Assembly (NCBI RefSeq): GCF_003173595.1
Contig: NZ_QGNZ01000005.1
Span: forward strand, 101,372 to 165,371
Source: Pedobacter yonginensis
GTDB taxonomy: Bacteria > Bacteroidota > Bacteroidia > Sphingobacteriales > Sphingobacteriaceae
DNA length: 64,000 bases
Direction of reading: 5' to 3'
The position numbers and the translations under genes are program-made. The notes under the pieces are model-generated. The model worked only from the letters and a program-made list of their open reading frames with translations. It was not told the origin of the DNA and did not search any database. Of the stretch, positions 33,181 to 41,806 are shown one piece after another. Positions within the stretch are counted from its first letter, which is position 1. Each line of letters starts with the position of its first letter.

Positions 33181-34692
33181 ATGTTTAACAAAATTTCCAG
33201 CAAAACCATTGCATTATTTTTTATTGCATTATTTTTTTCATGTGCAACATTTGCCCAAACGGCTTATACAATCGATCAAATTCCCGATCCAAAGAAGAAC
33301 GGTGGTGGCTATGTAAGCAATCCCGATGGCATCTTAAATTCAGATGATGTTTCAAAACTAAATAGTACAATAGCCAGTTTCGAAAGCCAAACAAATGTTC
33401 AAATGGCTATTGTGATTGTTAAAGATTTCGACCACGACAAAGAAGATTTTGATTTTGCCTACGAGCTTTTTAATACTTGGGGAATAGGGCAAAAAGAAAG
33501 CAACAATGGCTTGCTCTTATTCATTTCAACTGACCGGAGAAAGTACAGATTTATAACAGGAACTGGCGCAGAAGGTGTTTTGCCAGATGTTACCCTTAAG
33601 CATACTGCAGAAGATTATTTAATTCCGGCCTTTAAGGAAAATGACTTTGGCACTGGAATCATAAACACCGTAAACGCACTTGGAGACATCATTTTAAAAC
33701 CTGAAAACAAGTCGGAACTGAACCAATTTTTTACACAGCTACCTGTTGATGATGATAATTTAGGTAATGGCTGGCTACAATTTATTGTAATTCTCGTTGC
33801 ATTTGTTGGGGTGTTCCAAATGGTAAATAGAAAGCTTGGAATTACTCCTTCACCCTCACCAGAGCAAGACAAAAAGCTTTCTTATTCTATTTTTAAGGTA
33901 ATCAGAAACTTTTTTGTAGTGATTTTTATCCCGTTTATACTTATCGCAGCGGCAAATGCATTTGGTGTTATTGAGATTTTTGAGTTTAAAACTGCTCCAA
34001 TATGCTTGTATGGATTACTTTCTTTTTCACTTTTCATTCACTATTTAACTTCTATTGATCACATTAGGGCAAAACACCACGACGACAAGAACTTTATGAT
34101 GGAGCTAAAATCCTTTCAAAAAAAATATTATTGGATTATTTTCTTCTCGCCATTCATATTTTTATCATTTCTAGTAAGCTTAATCAAAAGGCTTAAGTCG
34201 GTTGATCGTTTCAAACCCATCTTGGATAGCAAAAAAATGGAAATGGTTCGCTTAGATCGAGATATAAATGTTGAAGGCGAGCCCTATTTAACAAAAGGAC
34301 AACGTAAAGAAGAAGTAATAAAGACCTATGATTATGACATTTGGCTCAGCCAAGATCAAAAAGAACACGTAATTAAGGCATGGCCAGCAGAAGAGTACAG
34401 CAAATTCATCGTATGCCCATCTTGTGGTTTCAGAACTTACAAACTGAACGTGCTCGTAACAATTACAGAAGCAACTTACAGCCGCGAAGGTGAAGCCAAA
34501 AGAATAAATGAATGTAGTTTTTGCGATAAAAGTGAATTTTTAAAAATGGTTACTTTGCCCATGCTTGTAAAATCAACGCCCTCATCTAGTTCGTCATCGT
34601 ATAGCAGCTCGTCGTCTTCATCCTCATCCTCCTCTAGCAGCAGTTGGGGCGGTGGAAGCAGTAGTGGCGGTGGAAGCGGAGGCAGTTGGTAA
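33181..34692 (+). CDS. TPM-domain membrane protein with Ser/Gly-rich tail
   Basis: A 503-residue protein with a signal peptide (residues 1-26, FFSCATFAQ). A TPM domain follows at about 40-165 ('VSNPDGILNSDDVSKLNSTIASFESQTNVQMAIVIVKDF', 'FNTWGIGQKESNNGLLLFISTDRRKYRFITGTGAEGVLPD'). Membrane segments lie at about 199-215, 243-262, 273-290 and 320-336. A cytoplasmic-like region has CPSCGF and CSFC, possibly a zinc site. The C-terminus is a long Ser run then Gly/Ser/Trp. Distantly like TPM proteins such as BA42/YgcG, whose roles are poorly defined. The Ser run uses TCN and AGY codons mixed, so it is not a simple DNA repeat. Confidence 0.82.
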   Translation: MFNKISSKTIALFFIALFFSCATFAQTAYTIDQIPDPKKNGGGYVSNPDGILNSDDVSKLNSTIASFESQTNVQMAIVIVKDFDHDKEDFDFAYELFNTWGIGQKESNNGLLLFISTDRRKYRFITGTGAEGVLPDVTLKHTAEDYLIPAFKENDFGTGIINTVNALGDIILKPENKSELNQFFTQLPVDDDNLGNGWLQFIVILVAFVGVFQMVNRKLGITPSPSPEQDKKLSYSIFKVIRNFFVVIFIPFILIAAANAFGVIEIFEFKTAPICLYGLLSFSLFIHYLTSIDHIRAKHHDDKNFMMELKSFQKKYYWIIFFSPFIFLSFLVSLIKRLKSVDRFKPILDSKKMEMVRLDRDINVEGEPYLTKGQRKEEVIKTYDYDIWLSQDQKEHVIKAWPAEEYSKFIVCPSCGFRTYKLNVLVTITEATYSREGEAKRINECSFCDKSEFLKMVTLPMLVKSTPSSSSSSYSSSSSSSSSSSSSSWGGGSSSGGGSGGSW

Positions 34693-34819
34693 ACGCTACA
34701 CCAACAACTTATTGCTCGTTTTTAAAAGTATTTCCTAATTTTGGAATGTTTAGCACGGTGTTTGCGCATAGCGTCAATGCATCGGTTTATTAAAAATGCA
34801 TGCAGCAAAACACCTCATT

Positions 34820-35539
34820 ATGACTAGAATATTCTTCGTTTTTTTATCGCTCCTTACTTTTTCTTTCAATGTACATGCGCAAGATATGTATCGTGTAAAG
34901 GCCGATAAATTAAATGTTAGATCCACAAACGACCCAAAAAGCAAGATTATTGGATTTATCAAGCAAGATGAAAATGTGGTGGTGTTGGATTCCGCAGATG
35001 CCAAATATTTTAAAGTTAAGGTTAGCAATGGCGAAGGTTGGGTAAGTAAAGATTTCTTAGTAAAAATTGCCTCAGCAGCGAAGCCTACACCAGCAAAACC
35101 CACAGTTTCAGTAGAAGTTCCTCAAGTAACCAAAGATTATTCCAACGTGATTTTTTTCGGCGTTGTTGCTCTTCTGTTAGGCACAATACTATTCTTCATT
35201 TTTAAATATTCTAGTCAGAACAAATTCTTAATTGGCTTTTCTACCCTTGTGGTGCTTGTTGTTGCTTATTTCTGTTTTATTACTTTCATTAAGGCAAAAA
35301 CCGTTAGCGGAACTTTTGCAACCGATACCGATGCACAGTATAAGTCCTTCGATTTTAACACCTCAGATTCGGTCATTGTAAAAGATGTTTACACAGATTC
35401 TACTTTTTCGGCGAAATATGTTATTGAGGGAGATATGATTAAGTTGTACGACCAGCAGAATATGATATTGTTACTGATTAGAGATGAAAACACGCTTGTT
35501 GGAGAGGGTTTTACAAGAGGCGTATTTACGAGAAAATAG
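34820..35539 (+). CDS. Exported SH3-like domain membrane protein
   Basis: A 239-residue protein from ATG 34820, where the signal peptide begins (MTRIFFVFLSLLTFSFNVHAQ); an upstream in-frame ATG at 34796 adds eight residues of no signal character. A bacterial SH3 domain follows ('MYRVKADKLNVRSTNDPKSKIIGFIKQDENVVVLD', 'VKVSNGEGWVSKDFLVKI'), then a Pro/Lys linker, two transmembrane helices (about 114-130 and 137-158) and a C-terminal domain of about 80 residues. SH3b domains often bind cell-wall peptides. No operon partner is visible. Confidence 0.8.
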   Translation: MTRIFFVFLSLLTFSFNVHAQDMYRVKADKLNVRSTNDPKSKIIGFIKQDENVVVLDSADAKYFKVKVSNGEGWVSKDFLVKIASAAKPTPAKPTVSVEVPQVTKDYSNVIFFGVVALLLGTILFFIFKYSSQNKFLIGFSTLVVLVVAYFCFITFIKAKTVSGTFATDTDAQYKSFDFNTSDSVIVKDVYTDSTFSAKYVIEGDMIKLYDQQNMILLLIRDENTLVGEGFTRGVFTRK

Positions 35540-35620
35540 TAGCAACTACACCCTTACAGGTAATTCAGCATCTCGTTTTGTGGCATAATGCTATGTGATT
35601 GGCTTGGCTCATCAAATATA

Positions 35621-36329
35621 CCCCAATCCCATGTGAAAAGGTTTTGGAAATGAACGTGCAGTAATTCTCCTATTCATGCAGTCCCTCTGTACGCTAAAGC
35701 CGAGCTGAAAAAGTTCGGGCTACCGCTTCCATAGTGTTTAGGAACAAAGGTACGGTTGCAAAAACCTTAATCTCGTGCAATCCCGTGTTTGGTGGCTAAA
35801 CAAACATTCCCCAATCCCATGTGAAAAGGTTTTGGAAATGAACGTGCAGTAATTCTTCTATTCATGCAGTCCCTCTGTACGCTAAAGCCGAGCTGAAAAA
35901 GCTCGGGCTACCGCTTCCATAGGGTTTAGAAACAAAGGTACGGTTGCAAAAGCCCCAATCTGAACAATTCCGTGTTGGGTAGCTCACCAACATGCATGAA
36001 TCCCATATGAACAGGTTTTGGAAATGAACGTGCAGTAATTCTTCCATTCATGTAGTCTCTCTGTACGCTAAAGCCGAGCTGAAAAAAGCTCGGGCTACCG
36101 CTTCCATAGGGTTTAGGAACAAAGGTACGGTTGCAAAAGCCTTAATCTCGTGCAATCCCGTGTTTGGTGGCTAAACAAACATTCCCCAATCCCATGTGAA
36201 AAAGTTTTGGAAATGAACGTGCAGTAATTCTGCCATTCATGCAGTCCCTCTGTACGCTAAAGCCGAGCTGAAAAAGCTCGGGCTACCGCTTCCATAGGGT
36301 TTAGGAACAAAGGTACGGTTGCAAAAGCT
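35621..36329 (+). repeat. Four tandem copies of a ~188-bp hairpin repeat
   Basis: Copies start near 35621, 35809, 35995 and 36184 and share GTTTTGGAAATGAACGTGCAG, CCCTCTGTACGCTAAAGCC and AACAAAGGTACGGTTGCAAAA. Each carries a hairpin of GCCGAGCT and AGCTCGGGC around a GAAAA loop (35698-35721, 35886-35909, 36072-36096, 36261-36284). Copy 1 has a G-T wobble in the stem and copy 3 one extra A in the loop. The copies are very similar, so the array is recent or homogenised. Confidence 0.92.
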
Positions 36330-36347
36330 GTAAATTATAAACCCGGT

Positions 36348-36440
36348 AGAGCGGAATAGCCCGCAGCGCAGCGAGGACTATAAGCGATAACGGGGCTGTA
36401 GTTGCCAAGCACCGCCGAACGCTCATTTTCAAATGATTAG
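36348..36440 (-). repeat. Diverged inverted member of the hairpin repeat family
   Basis: Read on the minus strand: TTTGAAAATGAGCG, then TACAGCCCCG, CGCTTATAG, a GC-rich hairpin (ATAGTCC with GGGCTAT) and TCCGCT. This is the same order of blocks as the other members, but the hairpin core is different and the GAAAA loop is lost. Confidence 0.5.
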
Positions 36441-36532
36441 ATTAAATTTGGTTTTGTCTGTGGAATAAAACAAGCATATGTAGCAACAAAATGTTAATAA
36501 CCTTAAAATCAGCAACATTTATTAAAAAAATC

Positions 36533-36563
36533 TTTTCTATTAATTAAAATATTTTTACCTTTG
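36533..36563 (+). promoter_or_regulatory. Promoter of rpsA
   Basis: -7 TACCTTTG (36556-36563) with TTTT (36533-36536) as the -33 at a 19-base spacing. The leader is about 30 bases and contains AAGGAG (36584-36589), a Shine-Dalgarno site uncommon in this window. Confidence 0.65.
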
Positions 36564-36600
36564 CAGTCCCTAAATAGGGAAAAAAGGAGATAATTAATTA

Positions 36601-38535
36601 ATGGCTAAAAAACAAGTAGCAGAAAAAGAATTAGCAGCTAAAACAGCTGAACTTCAGGGAGAAGGCGGACGCCTAACTGAAAAAGAAACGATAGAATCAG
36701 AAGCTGATTCAGTTTCGATCGAATCGATCAAATCATCATTAGCAACACCAACCGAAGATTTCGATTGGGATGCAGATGAAAAAGTTTTCGGTAATTACAA
36801 TGATGCAGACCGTAAAAAGTTTGAAGATATGTATGCTGGAACATTCAATCAAATCACTAAGGGTGAAATCATTAGCGGTATCGTTGTTTCAATTAACAAC
36901 AAAGATGTAGTATTAAACGTTGGTTTTAAATCAGACGGTTTAGTTTCTACTTCAGAATTCCGTGATACACCAGATTTAAAAATCGGCGATTCAGTTGACG
37001 TTTTCGTTGAAGCACCAGAAGATGCTAACGGTCAATTAATCCTTTCTCGCAAAAGAGCAAAAACTCAAAGATCTTGGGAAGCTATTAACGAGGCGCTTGA
37101 AAATGATAGAATCATCAATGGTTTCGTTAAGAGCCGTACTAAAGGTGGTTTAATTGTTGACATTATGGGCGTTGAGGCTTTCTTACCTGGATCTCAAATT
37201 GATATTAAACCTATCCGCGATTACGATGTATATGTGGGTAAAACAATGGAATTCAAAGTTGTTAAAATTAACCATGAGTTTAAAAACGTAGTTGTTTCTC
37301 ATAAAGTGTTAATTGAAGACGATCTAGAAAGCCAAAAAGTAGAAATCGTTTCTAAATTAGAAAAAGGACAAGTATTAGAAGGTACTGTTAAAAATATTAC
37401 TGATTTCGGTGTGTTCATCGATTTAGGTGGTGTTGATGGTTTACTTCACATTACTGATATTTCTTGGGGCCGCATAGAGCATCCAAAAGAAGTATTATCA
37501 TTAGATGAAAAAATCAACGTGGTTGTTTTAGATTTCGATGATGAGAAAAAACGTATCGCTTTAGGCTTAAAACAATTAACTCCTCACCCTTGGGAAAATT
37601 TAGATGCTAACTTAGCTGTTGGTTCTAAAGTAAAAGGAAAAATCGTAACTGTTGCAGATTACGGTGCTTTCTTAGAAATCATCCCAGGTGTTGAAGGTTT
37701 AATCCACGTTTCTGAAATGAGCTGGTCGCAAAACTTAAGAAATCCACAAGAATTCTTAAAAGTTGGTGATGAGATCGAAGCTGAAGTTTTAACTTTAGAT
37801 AGAGACGAGCGCAAAATGAGCTTAGGTATTAAACAATTATCTAACGATCCTTGGCAAGAAGTTGCGGCTAAATTCCCAGTTGGAAGCAAGCATACAGCTA
37901 CAGTTAAAAACATGACTAACTTCGGTGTGTTTGTTGAAATTGAAGAAGGTATCGATGGTTTAATCCACATCTCTGATTTATCTTGGTCTAAAAAAGTAAA
38001 CCACCCTAACGAATTCACTAAAGTTGGTGATGTATTAGACGTTGTTGTTTTAGAACTTGATGTTGATAACCGTAAATTAAGCTTAGGTCACAAACAATTG
38101 GAAGAAAACCCTTGGGATACTTTCGAAACAATCTTCACTTTAGATTCGGTTCACCAAGGTACAGTTGTTAAAGTAACTGATAAAGGTGCTGTTATTGCTT
38201 TACCATACGGTGTAGAAGGTTTCGTACCAACTAAACACATGGTTAAAGAAGATGGTACTTCGGTTAAAGCTGAAGAAACTAACGACTTCAAAATTATCGA
38301 GTTTAACAAAGAAGCTAAACGCATCGTTGTTTCTCACGCTCGTATTTGGGAAGAAGTAAAAGCTGAAGCAGTAGCAGAAGAAAGAGCAACTAAGAAAAAA
38401 GAAGCTAAAGCATCTATTACAGCAGTTAAAAAAGTTAAAGATTCTGTAGAGAAATCTACTTTAGGAGACTTAGACGTATTGGCTCAATTGAAATCGCAAT
38501 TAGAAGGCGAAGAAAGCAAAGCTAAAAAAGGCTAG
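36601..38535 (+). CDS. rpsA: 30S ribosomal protein S1
   Basis: A 644-residue protein with six S1 (OB-fold) repeats at about residues 90-155, 175-245, 255-325, 340-415, 425-500 and 510-580. An acidic N-terminal extension of about 80 residues and a Lys/Ala/Glu-rich C-terminal tail flank them. Repeats 3-5 are most alike ('DFGVFIDLGGVDGLLHITDISW', 'DYGAFLEIIPGVEGLIHVSEMSW', 'NFGVFVEIEEGIDGLIHISDLSW'). S1 delivers mRNA to the 30S subunit. Codon choice is restricted, as in highly expressed genes. Confidence 0.96.
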   Translation: MAKKQVAEKELAAKTAELQGEGGRLTEKETIESEADSVSIESIKSSLATPTEDFDWDADEKVFGNYNDADRKKFEDMYAGTFNQITKGEIISGIVVSINNKDVVLNVGFKSDGLVSTSEFRDTPDLKIGDSVDVFVEAPEDANGQLILSRKRAKTQRSWEAINEALENDRIINGFVKSRTKGGLIVDIMGVEAFLPGSQIDIKPIRDYDVYVGKTMEFKVVKINHEFKNVVVSHKVLIEDDLESQKVEIVSKLEKGQVLEGTVKNITDFGVFIDLGGVDGLLHITDISWGRIEHPKEVLSLDEKINVVVLDFDDEKKRIALGLKQLTPHPWENLDANLAVGSKVKGKIVTVADYGAFLEIIPGVEGLIHVSEMSWSQNLRNPQEFLKVGDEIEAEVLTLDRDERKMSLGIKQLSNDPWQEVAAKFPVGSKHTATVKNMTNFGVFVEIEEGIDGLIHISDLSWSKKVNHPNEFTKVGDVLDVVVLELDVDNRKLSLGHKQLEENPWDTFETIFTLDSVHQGTVVKVTDKGAVIALPYGVEGFVPTKHMVKEDGTSVKAEETNDFKIIEFNKEAKRIVVSHARIWEEVKAEAVAEERATKKKEAKASITAVKKVKDSVEKSTLGDLDVLAQLKSQLEGEESKAKKG

Positions 38536-38557
38536 TTCTTTTTAACTCAATATATTA

Positions 38558-38593
38558 AATCCCGATAGCGAAAGTTATCGGGATTTTTTTTTA
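38558..38593 (+). terminator. Intrinsic terminator of rpsA
   Basis: A perfect 10-bp stem, AATCCCGATA (38558-38567) and TATCGGGATT (38576-38585), followed by seven or more T. Confidence 0.93.
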
Positions 38594-38869
38594 CCACGGA
38601 AAGAGTTCTGCATTTTTTGCCACGGCAACACGGAAGGCGCAGAAGGTTTGGTTATTAAATTTGTAAAAACAAAGCAAGTTCTTATCGGGCACATCTGCCC
38701 CACTCTACGTTCAATCTTTTTGGTTAAGGTAATGCAGGATCATTAATTTGTACAACCAAAAAGGATTTTCCTCCGATTGGGTTTATGTAACAAAGTAAGG
38801 TAGTTCTATCAAACCACTTCCTGCAAACCACTCATAATTATTACTTTTGAAGTCGTAAATTGAATCCCC
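38594..38869. other. Intergenic region between rpsA and the hexosaminidase gene
   Basis: Contains CCACGGAAAGAG and CCACGGCAACACGGAAGG near 38594-38640, which look like remnants of a dispersed repeat, then AT-rich sequence. A TACTTTTG box (38842-38849) 20 bases before ATG 38870 is a candidate promoter element of the hexosaminidase gene. Confidence 0.4.
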
Positions 38870-40546
38870 ATGAAAAACCTTTTTATTGTAATTCTACTAT
38901 CTGCTTGTACCCTAAAGCTTTTTGGGCAAGGTATAGATCTTATTCCTCAACCTGTGCAGATGGAGCTTAAATCGAACGAATTACCGTTTAAAATAGATAG
39001 CAATACGGTAATTTATAGCAACGATTCACTTGCTTATTCATCCATAGAGTTTTTCAAAGGTTACCTAAGCAAAAACTACAATTTCGAGCTTAAAACAACT
39101 AGAATTGCCGATATAAATCGGACCAATGTAATAAACTTGATTGTTTCGGATAAAATTTCTAATCCTAAAGAATACCGCTTAAACGTTACAAATCAATCCA
39201 TTACTATTGGCTCTGCTTCAGATACCGCTATCTTCCAAGGCATTCAAACACTTATTCAACTTTTACCCACCTCAAAATCGTTGCAACTGCAAATCCCGTC
39301 GGTTTCTATTACAGATTACCCCCGTTTCGACTACCGTGGGATGCATTTAGATGTTAGTCGCCATTTTTTTGATGTGGCTTTTGTGAAGCAGTACATTGAT
39401 TATTTGGCCTTCCATAAAATGAATTATTTCCATTGGCATTTAACCGATGACCACGGCTGGAGAATTGAAATTAGAAAATACCTAAAACTCACAGAAATTG
39501 GCGCTTGGCGTAATGGCAGTATTATTGGTTTGTATCCGGGCAAGGGCAATGAAAACATCAAATATCAAGTATTGCCAACCGAAGTAAAAATAACGCCAAA
39601 AGATGCCGTAATTAAAACAGATGGTATTCGCTATGGCGGCTTTTATACCCAAGCGCAAATTAAGGATGTAATTGCCTATGCCGCAAAACGCTACATCACC
39701 ATCATTCCAGAAATTGAGATGCCCGCACACAGCATGGCCTTACTCGCAGCCTATCCAGAATTGGGAACCGAACCCAGTAAAAAATACGAAGTTGCAGAAA
39801 CTTGGGGCATGATGAATAAATACAATAATGTTTTGCAACCATCAGAAAAAACATTTCAATTTTTAGAAGATGTTTTGTCAGAGGTGATGGACTTATTCCC
39901 CTCACCTTATGTACACGTGGGTGGCGATGAAGGGTCGAAAATTTGGTGGAGAAAATCAGACGTTTCTCAGCAAATTATGAAAGCCAATGGATTAAAAGAT
40001 GAAAGCGAACTGCAAAGCTATTTTATCCGCAGGATGGAAAAATTTGTAAATGCAAAAGGCAAAACCATCATTGGCTGGAACGAAATTTTACAAGGCGGGT
40101 TGGCTCCCAACGCAGTTGTAATGAGCTGGCAAGGTGAAAAAGGCGGAATTGAAGCCGCAAAACAACAACATAAGGCCATTATGACTCCAGAACTTAAAAT
40201 GTATTTTAATCATGCCCAATTTGTAAAAGAAGATAGCCTAACGGCCAATAAACTATCGCCATTAGCTGATGTGTACAATTATGAACCTGTACCAGCTGAA
40301 CTAAGTGAAGCGCAAGCGAAATACATTTGGGGTGGGCAGGGTTGCTTATGGACTGAATATATTACAAATCCTGCGAAAGTAGAATACATGCTTTTCCCTA
40401 GGTTAGATGCATTAAGCGAAATATTATGGAGTCCAAAAGATAAGCGCAATTATCCCGATTTTTTAAAGCGACTAAAAACTCAATTTAAACGCTACGATTT
40501 GATGGGCATAACCTACAGTGAACGGTATTTAACCCTTAATGAATAG
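38870..40546 (+). CDS. Beta-N-acetylhexosaminidase, glycoside hydrolase family 20
   Basis: A 558-residue exported protein (signal peptide residues 1-20, ending TLKLFGQ). The N-terminal GH20b domain is at about 20-145. The catalytic barrel starts at 'PRFDYRGMHLDVSRHFFDVAFVKQYIDYLAFHKMNYFHWHLTDDHGWRIEI' and has 'IIPEIEMPAHSMALLAAYPE' and HVGGDEGSK with the catalytic Asp-Glu pair. 'WGGQGCLWTEYI' and 'MLFPRLDALSEILWS' close the active site. It removes terminal GlcNAc/GalNAc from glycans, such as chitin or peptidoglycan fragments, in the periplasm. Its 3' end overlaps the convergent AraC gene by 11 bases. Confidence 0.95.
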   Translation: MKNLFIVILLSACTLKLFGQGIDLIPQPVQMELKSNELPFKIDSNTVIYSNDSLAYSSIEFFKGYLSKNYNFELKTTRIADINRTNVINLIVSDKISNPKEYRLNVTNQSITIGSASDTAIFQGIQTLIQLLPTSKSLQLQIPSVSITDYPRFDYRGMHLDVSRHFFDVAFVKQYIDYLAFHKMNYFHWHLTDDHGWRIEIRKYLKLTEIGAWRNGSIIGLYPGKGNENIKYQVLPTEVKITPKDAVIKTDGIRYGGFYTQAQIKDVIAYAAKRYITIIPEIEMPAHSMALLAAYPELGTEPSKKYEVAETWGMMNKYNNVLQPSEKTFQFLEDVLSEVMDLFPSPYVHVGGDEGSKIWWRKSDVSQQIMKANGLKDESELQSYFIRRMEKFVNAKGKTIIGWNEILQGGLAPNAVVMSWQGEKGGIEAAKQQHKAIMTPELKMYFNHAQFVKEDSLTANKLSPLADVYNYEPVPAELSEAQAKYIWGGQGCLWTEYITNPAKVEYMLFPRLDALSEILWSPKDKRNYPDFLKRLKTQFKRYDLMGITYSERYLTLNE

Positions 40547-41459
40547 TGTGAGAAACTTGATTCTGATAAGCTCCTGGTGTAATACCTACTATCTTTTTAA
40601 AAGCTCTAATAAAATAATTGGCATCACTAAATCCAAGTTCGTAACTTATAGAAGCAACTTTGGCTGTAGGCTGTGCGAGTAAGATTTTTGCCCTGTTAAC
40701 TTTTTCAGAAAGTATAAAATCGTTAGGGCTAATGCCTAATTCTCTTTTAAAGAGACGATAAAAAGTAGCCTTGCTCATACAGGCTTTATCGCTAAGGTTA
40801 TTGATGCTGATTTTTTCGTTTAAGTTGGCTTTGATGTAGCCGAGTACAAAGGCCAATGGATTTTGATTGAGGTTGTAGCCATCATCGCTAATGGTCTTCA
40901 AATTCTGAGTTTGCATAATTCTCACTAACAATTCTTTCAAAGTTAAATCAGCTAAAACATCCTTCTCTTTTGTTCGTTCTGAGCATATTCTAATAACCTT
41001 ATTGATTAGGTAAGCAATTTCTTCATTGTTGTAAAAATGGTATTCATCATAATTTAAAAGCCACTTTTCGTTACTTCCCTCCTTTGGAAAAAATTCGTTT
41101 AAATAAGTAATTGTTTTCTTAATTTGTTCTTGATCGATAGCCAAAGCAATGCATTGAGTAGGATTCAGATTGGTGGCTTCGGGAAAATCGATTTGCATGG
41201 TAATGGCAGGAGGCACAATAACCGTTTGACCGGGAAAATAATCAAAGCCCTCTTTATCAAATAAATGCATTACCTTCTTACCCCTTAACATGCTGGTAAT
41301 TACAAAATCGTTAAAGGTTAGCGGAACTTTATAAGATTCGGTATAAGTTTCGAAAACATTCAGTTCGCAACGCTCTAACGTGTATGACGTTCTATTTTCG
41401 ACAAGCGTTTGCAAACTTTTAGAATTGCTTAGGTTCACCTGATCCAATGTATGTTGCAT
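40536..41459 (-). CDS. AraC-family transcriptional regulator (aldehyde dehydrogenase activator)
   Basis: A 307-residue protein. The N-terminal half is a cupin-like effector domain ('YFPGQTVIVPPAITMQIDFPEA'). The C-terminal double helix-turn-helix is at about 205-300 ('ISINNLSDKACMSKATFYRLFKRELGISPNDFI', 'VASISYELGFSDANYFIRAFKKIVGITPGAYQNQ'). It is divergent from the aldehyde dehydrogenase/DUF779 operon, the common arrangement for its activator. A two-unit direct repeat suited to AraC binding lies at 41729-41746. Confidence 0.92.
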   Translation of the reverse strand: MQHTLDQVNLSNSKSLQTLVENRTSYTLERCELNVFETYTESYKVPLTFNDFVITSMLRGKKVMHLFDKEGFDYFPGQTVIVPPAITMQIDFPEATNLNPTQCIALAIDQEQIKKTITYLNEFFPKEGSNEKWLLNYDEYHFYNNEEIAYLINKVIRICSERTKEKDVLADLTLKELLVRIMQTQNLKTISDDGYNLNQNPLAFVLGYIKANLNEKISINNLSDKACMSKATFYRLFKRELGISPNDFILSEKVNRAKILLAQPTAKVASISYELGFSDANYFIRAFKKIVGITPGAYQNQVSHTIH

Positions 41460-41728
41460 ATCAAAAAGATTTGGTTAGAAATAGTACTTTACGTGAGTTC
41501 GGAATAACAATCATATCTTTTTAAAAAAGCTAAGACCCTGAAATAAATATAGGACAAGGTACTGTAACCATCTTTTAAAATTCGTCCGTTCATGCTCAAT
41601 TTATTTCAGCATTTTAACGGGTATAGATTTGTTTTGGTCTTTCTCCCTAAGGGCTCAAAAACCGAACTCACATTACTTATTAATCAAATATAAAAGTATT
41701 TCAACAAGGTTACACAGCTTGAAACGAT

Positions 41729-41746
41729 AATGCTACCAAATGCTAC
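41729..41746 (+). promoter_or_regulatory. Candidate AraC-type operator (two direct repeats)
   Basis: AATGCTAC at 41729-41736 and again at 41739-41746, one helical turn apart and on the same face. It ends 33 bases upstream of the -7 box of the aldehyde dehydrogenase gene, the place expected for an AraC-family activator. Confidence 0.5.
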
Positions 41747-41778
41747 AATTATACTATCTATTCGTTACGCTTTGCCAT

Positions 41779-41786
41779 TAGGTTTG
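41779..41786 (+). promoter_or_regulatory. -7 box (TAGGTTTG) of the aldehyde dehydrogenase gene
   Basis: An exact TAnnTTTG match 20 bases before ATG 41807. No -33 TTTG stands at the usual distance, in keeping with a promoter that needs an activator. Confidence 0.5.
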
Positions 41787-41806
41787 TATCACCAAATCTA
41801 TAAGTT

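Larger units (their letters stand above)
35540..36600. other. 1.06-kb non-coding region upstream of rpsA
   Basis: Made up mostly of a four-copy tandem array (35621-36329), a diverged inverted member of the same repeat family (about 36348-36440), and then AT-rich DNA with the rpsA promoter. The minus frame at 35862-36047 is inside the array. Confidence 0.8.
41460..41806. other. 347-bp divergent control region between the AraC gene and the aldehyde dehydrogenase
   Basis: Holds a 10-bp-spaced direct repeat (41729-41746), the dehydrogenase promoter, and imperfectly complementary stretches CTGAAATAAAT (about 41537) and ATTTATTTCAG (about 41602) that may form a long-range stem. No coding sequence. 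Confidence 0.5.

Noticed and set aside
35621..36329. The regular 188-bp array as a CRISPR array
   Set aside because: The repeated unit is the whole 188 bases, with no short repeat separated by unique spacers, and no cas genes are near.
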